From an uncultured bacterium (GTDB lineage: Bacteria > Actinomycetota > Actinomycetes > S36-B12), in the NCBI GenBank assembly GCA_903954205.1, contig CAJBMR010000389.1:1-6863 (forward strand): a DNA stretch of 6,863 nt, written 5' to 3'. The notes under the pieces were generated by a model. That model searched no databases. It was given only the letters and a program-made list of their open reading frames with translations, and was not told the DNA's origin. The translations under genes were made by a program, and so were the position numbers. Position 1 is the first letter of the stretch. Every line of letters begins with the position of its first letter. Below, piece by piece: positions 6,801 to 6,863 of this stretch.

Positions 6801-6863
6801 CACCCGCATGGCCCGGTCTGCTCGCATCGGCGGACGGAGCGGTGGGCGTGCGCGTCTTCCCCA
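3848..6863 (+). CDS. hrpA: ATP-dependent RNA helicase HrpA (DEAH box), 3'-truncated by window
   Basis: 1005 codons without a stop; bacterial HrpA is usually about 1300 residues, so roughly the last 300 are outside the window. DEAH helicase motifs in order: GETGSGKTTQ (39-48, Walker A), TQPRRIAA (68-75), TDG (115-117), DEAH (137-140), SAT (169-171), TNVAETSLTVPGI (282-294), QRAGRCGR (329-336, arginine fingers). A helicase-associated winged-helix/HA2 region follows (about 360-460), then an OB-like segment and the HrpA-specific C-terminal region (DUF3418-type) with HRSVLSGLLSHIG, WVVAAELVDTGRLWGRM and EPLAGSLAQRSHSEPVW. HrpA proteins unwind RNA 3' to 5' and have been linked to mRNA processing and ribosome rescue. 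A polar Pro/Ser/Gly/Ala insert of about 20 residues lies at 605-626. GTG 3848 is preferred (AAGG 7 nt upstream, in-frame TAA at 3836); ATG 3854, two codons later, is the alternative. Confidence 0.96.
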   Translation, partial: MTMDASRLRVHYPADLPVSERRDAIVAALRDHQVVVIAGETGSGKTTQVPKMVLEALGSDRLPRIAHTQPRRIAARAVAERLAEELETPLGEGVGYRVRFTDRTRADTAITVMTDGVLLASIRRDRMLKGYDAIIIDEAHERSLNIDFLLGYLAWLLPQRPDLRVVITSATLDTERFSAHFAGAPVIEVSGRTFPVEVRYRPYDDIDEVDAVCDAVTELLADSDGDILVFLTGEREIRDARDALADRLGDAVELTPLYGRLSAEEQHRVFAPHDKRRVVLATNVAETSLTVPGIRSVIDTGQVRMSRFSTRLKVQRLPIEPISQASAAQRAGRCGRLGPGICIRLYDESDLASRPAFTDPEILRTNLASVLLQMATLDLGEIADFPFLDPPDRRAVAAGIAILEEVGALRPGSGSEPLARRVTDVGRRLARLPVDPRLGRMIVQAEEEGCLDDVIVVAAALAIRDPRERPEDRAAAADAAHARFVDPTSDILTLLNLWDHLEQAQASQSSTRFRAQCREEFIHYLRVREWQDLVGQLRSALRLKAPSAGSSRDGDAIHRSVLSGLLSHIGMRSPEPGTKATRLPPYRGTRDSRFALWPGSVLAKARPRGDSPTGAAPSARSKGAAPDWVVAAELVDTGRLWGRMVAQIDPAWIEPLAGSLAQRSHSEPVWSSRQARAVCVERVTLLGLPIVTDRRIAYDRIDSAESRRLFILHALVRGEWTHRHTELDAVATALDDMRERLSRARLPEDRIDEDGLVEFFSSRIPGTITSGRAFDAWWRRERRVQPGLFALPDDLAEALPVEEDFPGAWGSSGLQLTYRFAPGDPRDGVTVHVPVARLASLPDDSFLASVRGYREDLVAGLLRALPKQVRKEIGPTPEAARRLAPVIDASAPRTSLSAATRQLLDVTIAPGDWPFASLPDHLRPTIVVEDSSGHELAVGKDLAILRATLATDTAAAIREALPHLEASTVTAWPDLLAAVTTPGGAPAWPGLLASADGAVGVRVFP

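Overview
The window looks like chromosomal DNA from a high-GC actinobacterium. Third codon positions are strongly G/C, GTG starts are common, and the proteins have actinobacterial flavour (a PatB/AecD-type C-S lyase, a metallo-beta-lactamase/rhodanese fusion, a membrane-anchored SGNH hydrolase with a Pro/Ser/Thr linker, and a long HrpA helicase). I cannot name a genus. I see no insertion sequence, tRNA, rRNA, CRISPR array or phage gene.

Layout. The left half (1-3513) is a leftward gene series: an SGNH/GDSL hydrolase (3513-2692), a CstB-like MBL-fold plus double-rhodanese protein (2659-1190), a PatB/MalY-type PLP-dependent C-S lyase (1173-52), and the first 18 codons of a further gene (55-1), probably a membrane transporter, overlapping the lyase stop by 4 nt. 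A 335-nt divergent intergenic region (3514-3847) contains strong inverted repeats and an overlooked 39-codon ORF with a good Shine-Dalgarno. The right half (3848-6863) is a rightward hrpA gene, cut off by the window edge after 1005 codons.

How the genes may work together. The MBL/rhodanese gene has its own likely promoter, whose -10 box lies inside a perfect 16-bp palindrome, ATACCCC-CA-GGGGTAT. This is the classic operator type of the CsoR/CstR repressor family. CstR-type repressors sense persulfides and control persulfide dioxygenase/rhodanese proteins, so the site and the gene match. The palindrome also encodes the last residues and first stop-codon base of the upstream hydrolase. The tight packing of MBL/rhodanese, C-S lyase and transporter suggests a reactive-sulfur operon: the lyase releases sulfide or persulfide from cyst(e)ine-type thioethers, the fusion protein disposes of sulfane sulfur, and a transporter may move a substrate or product.

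The most novel-looking element is between the divergent genes. The 123-nt stretch 3572-3694 can fold into a compact three-way junction whose closing stem contains the Shine-Dalgarno of the 39-codon ORF. That ORF ends 4 nt before a second hairpin (3825-3846), whose 3' arm holds the best candidate ribosome-binding site of hrpA. This resembles a leader RNA with an upstream ORF controlling an RNA helicase. The structures are read by eye and are not tested by alignment or energy calculation.
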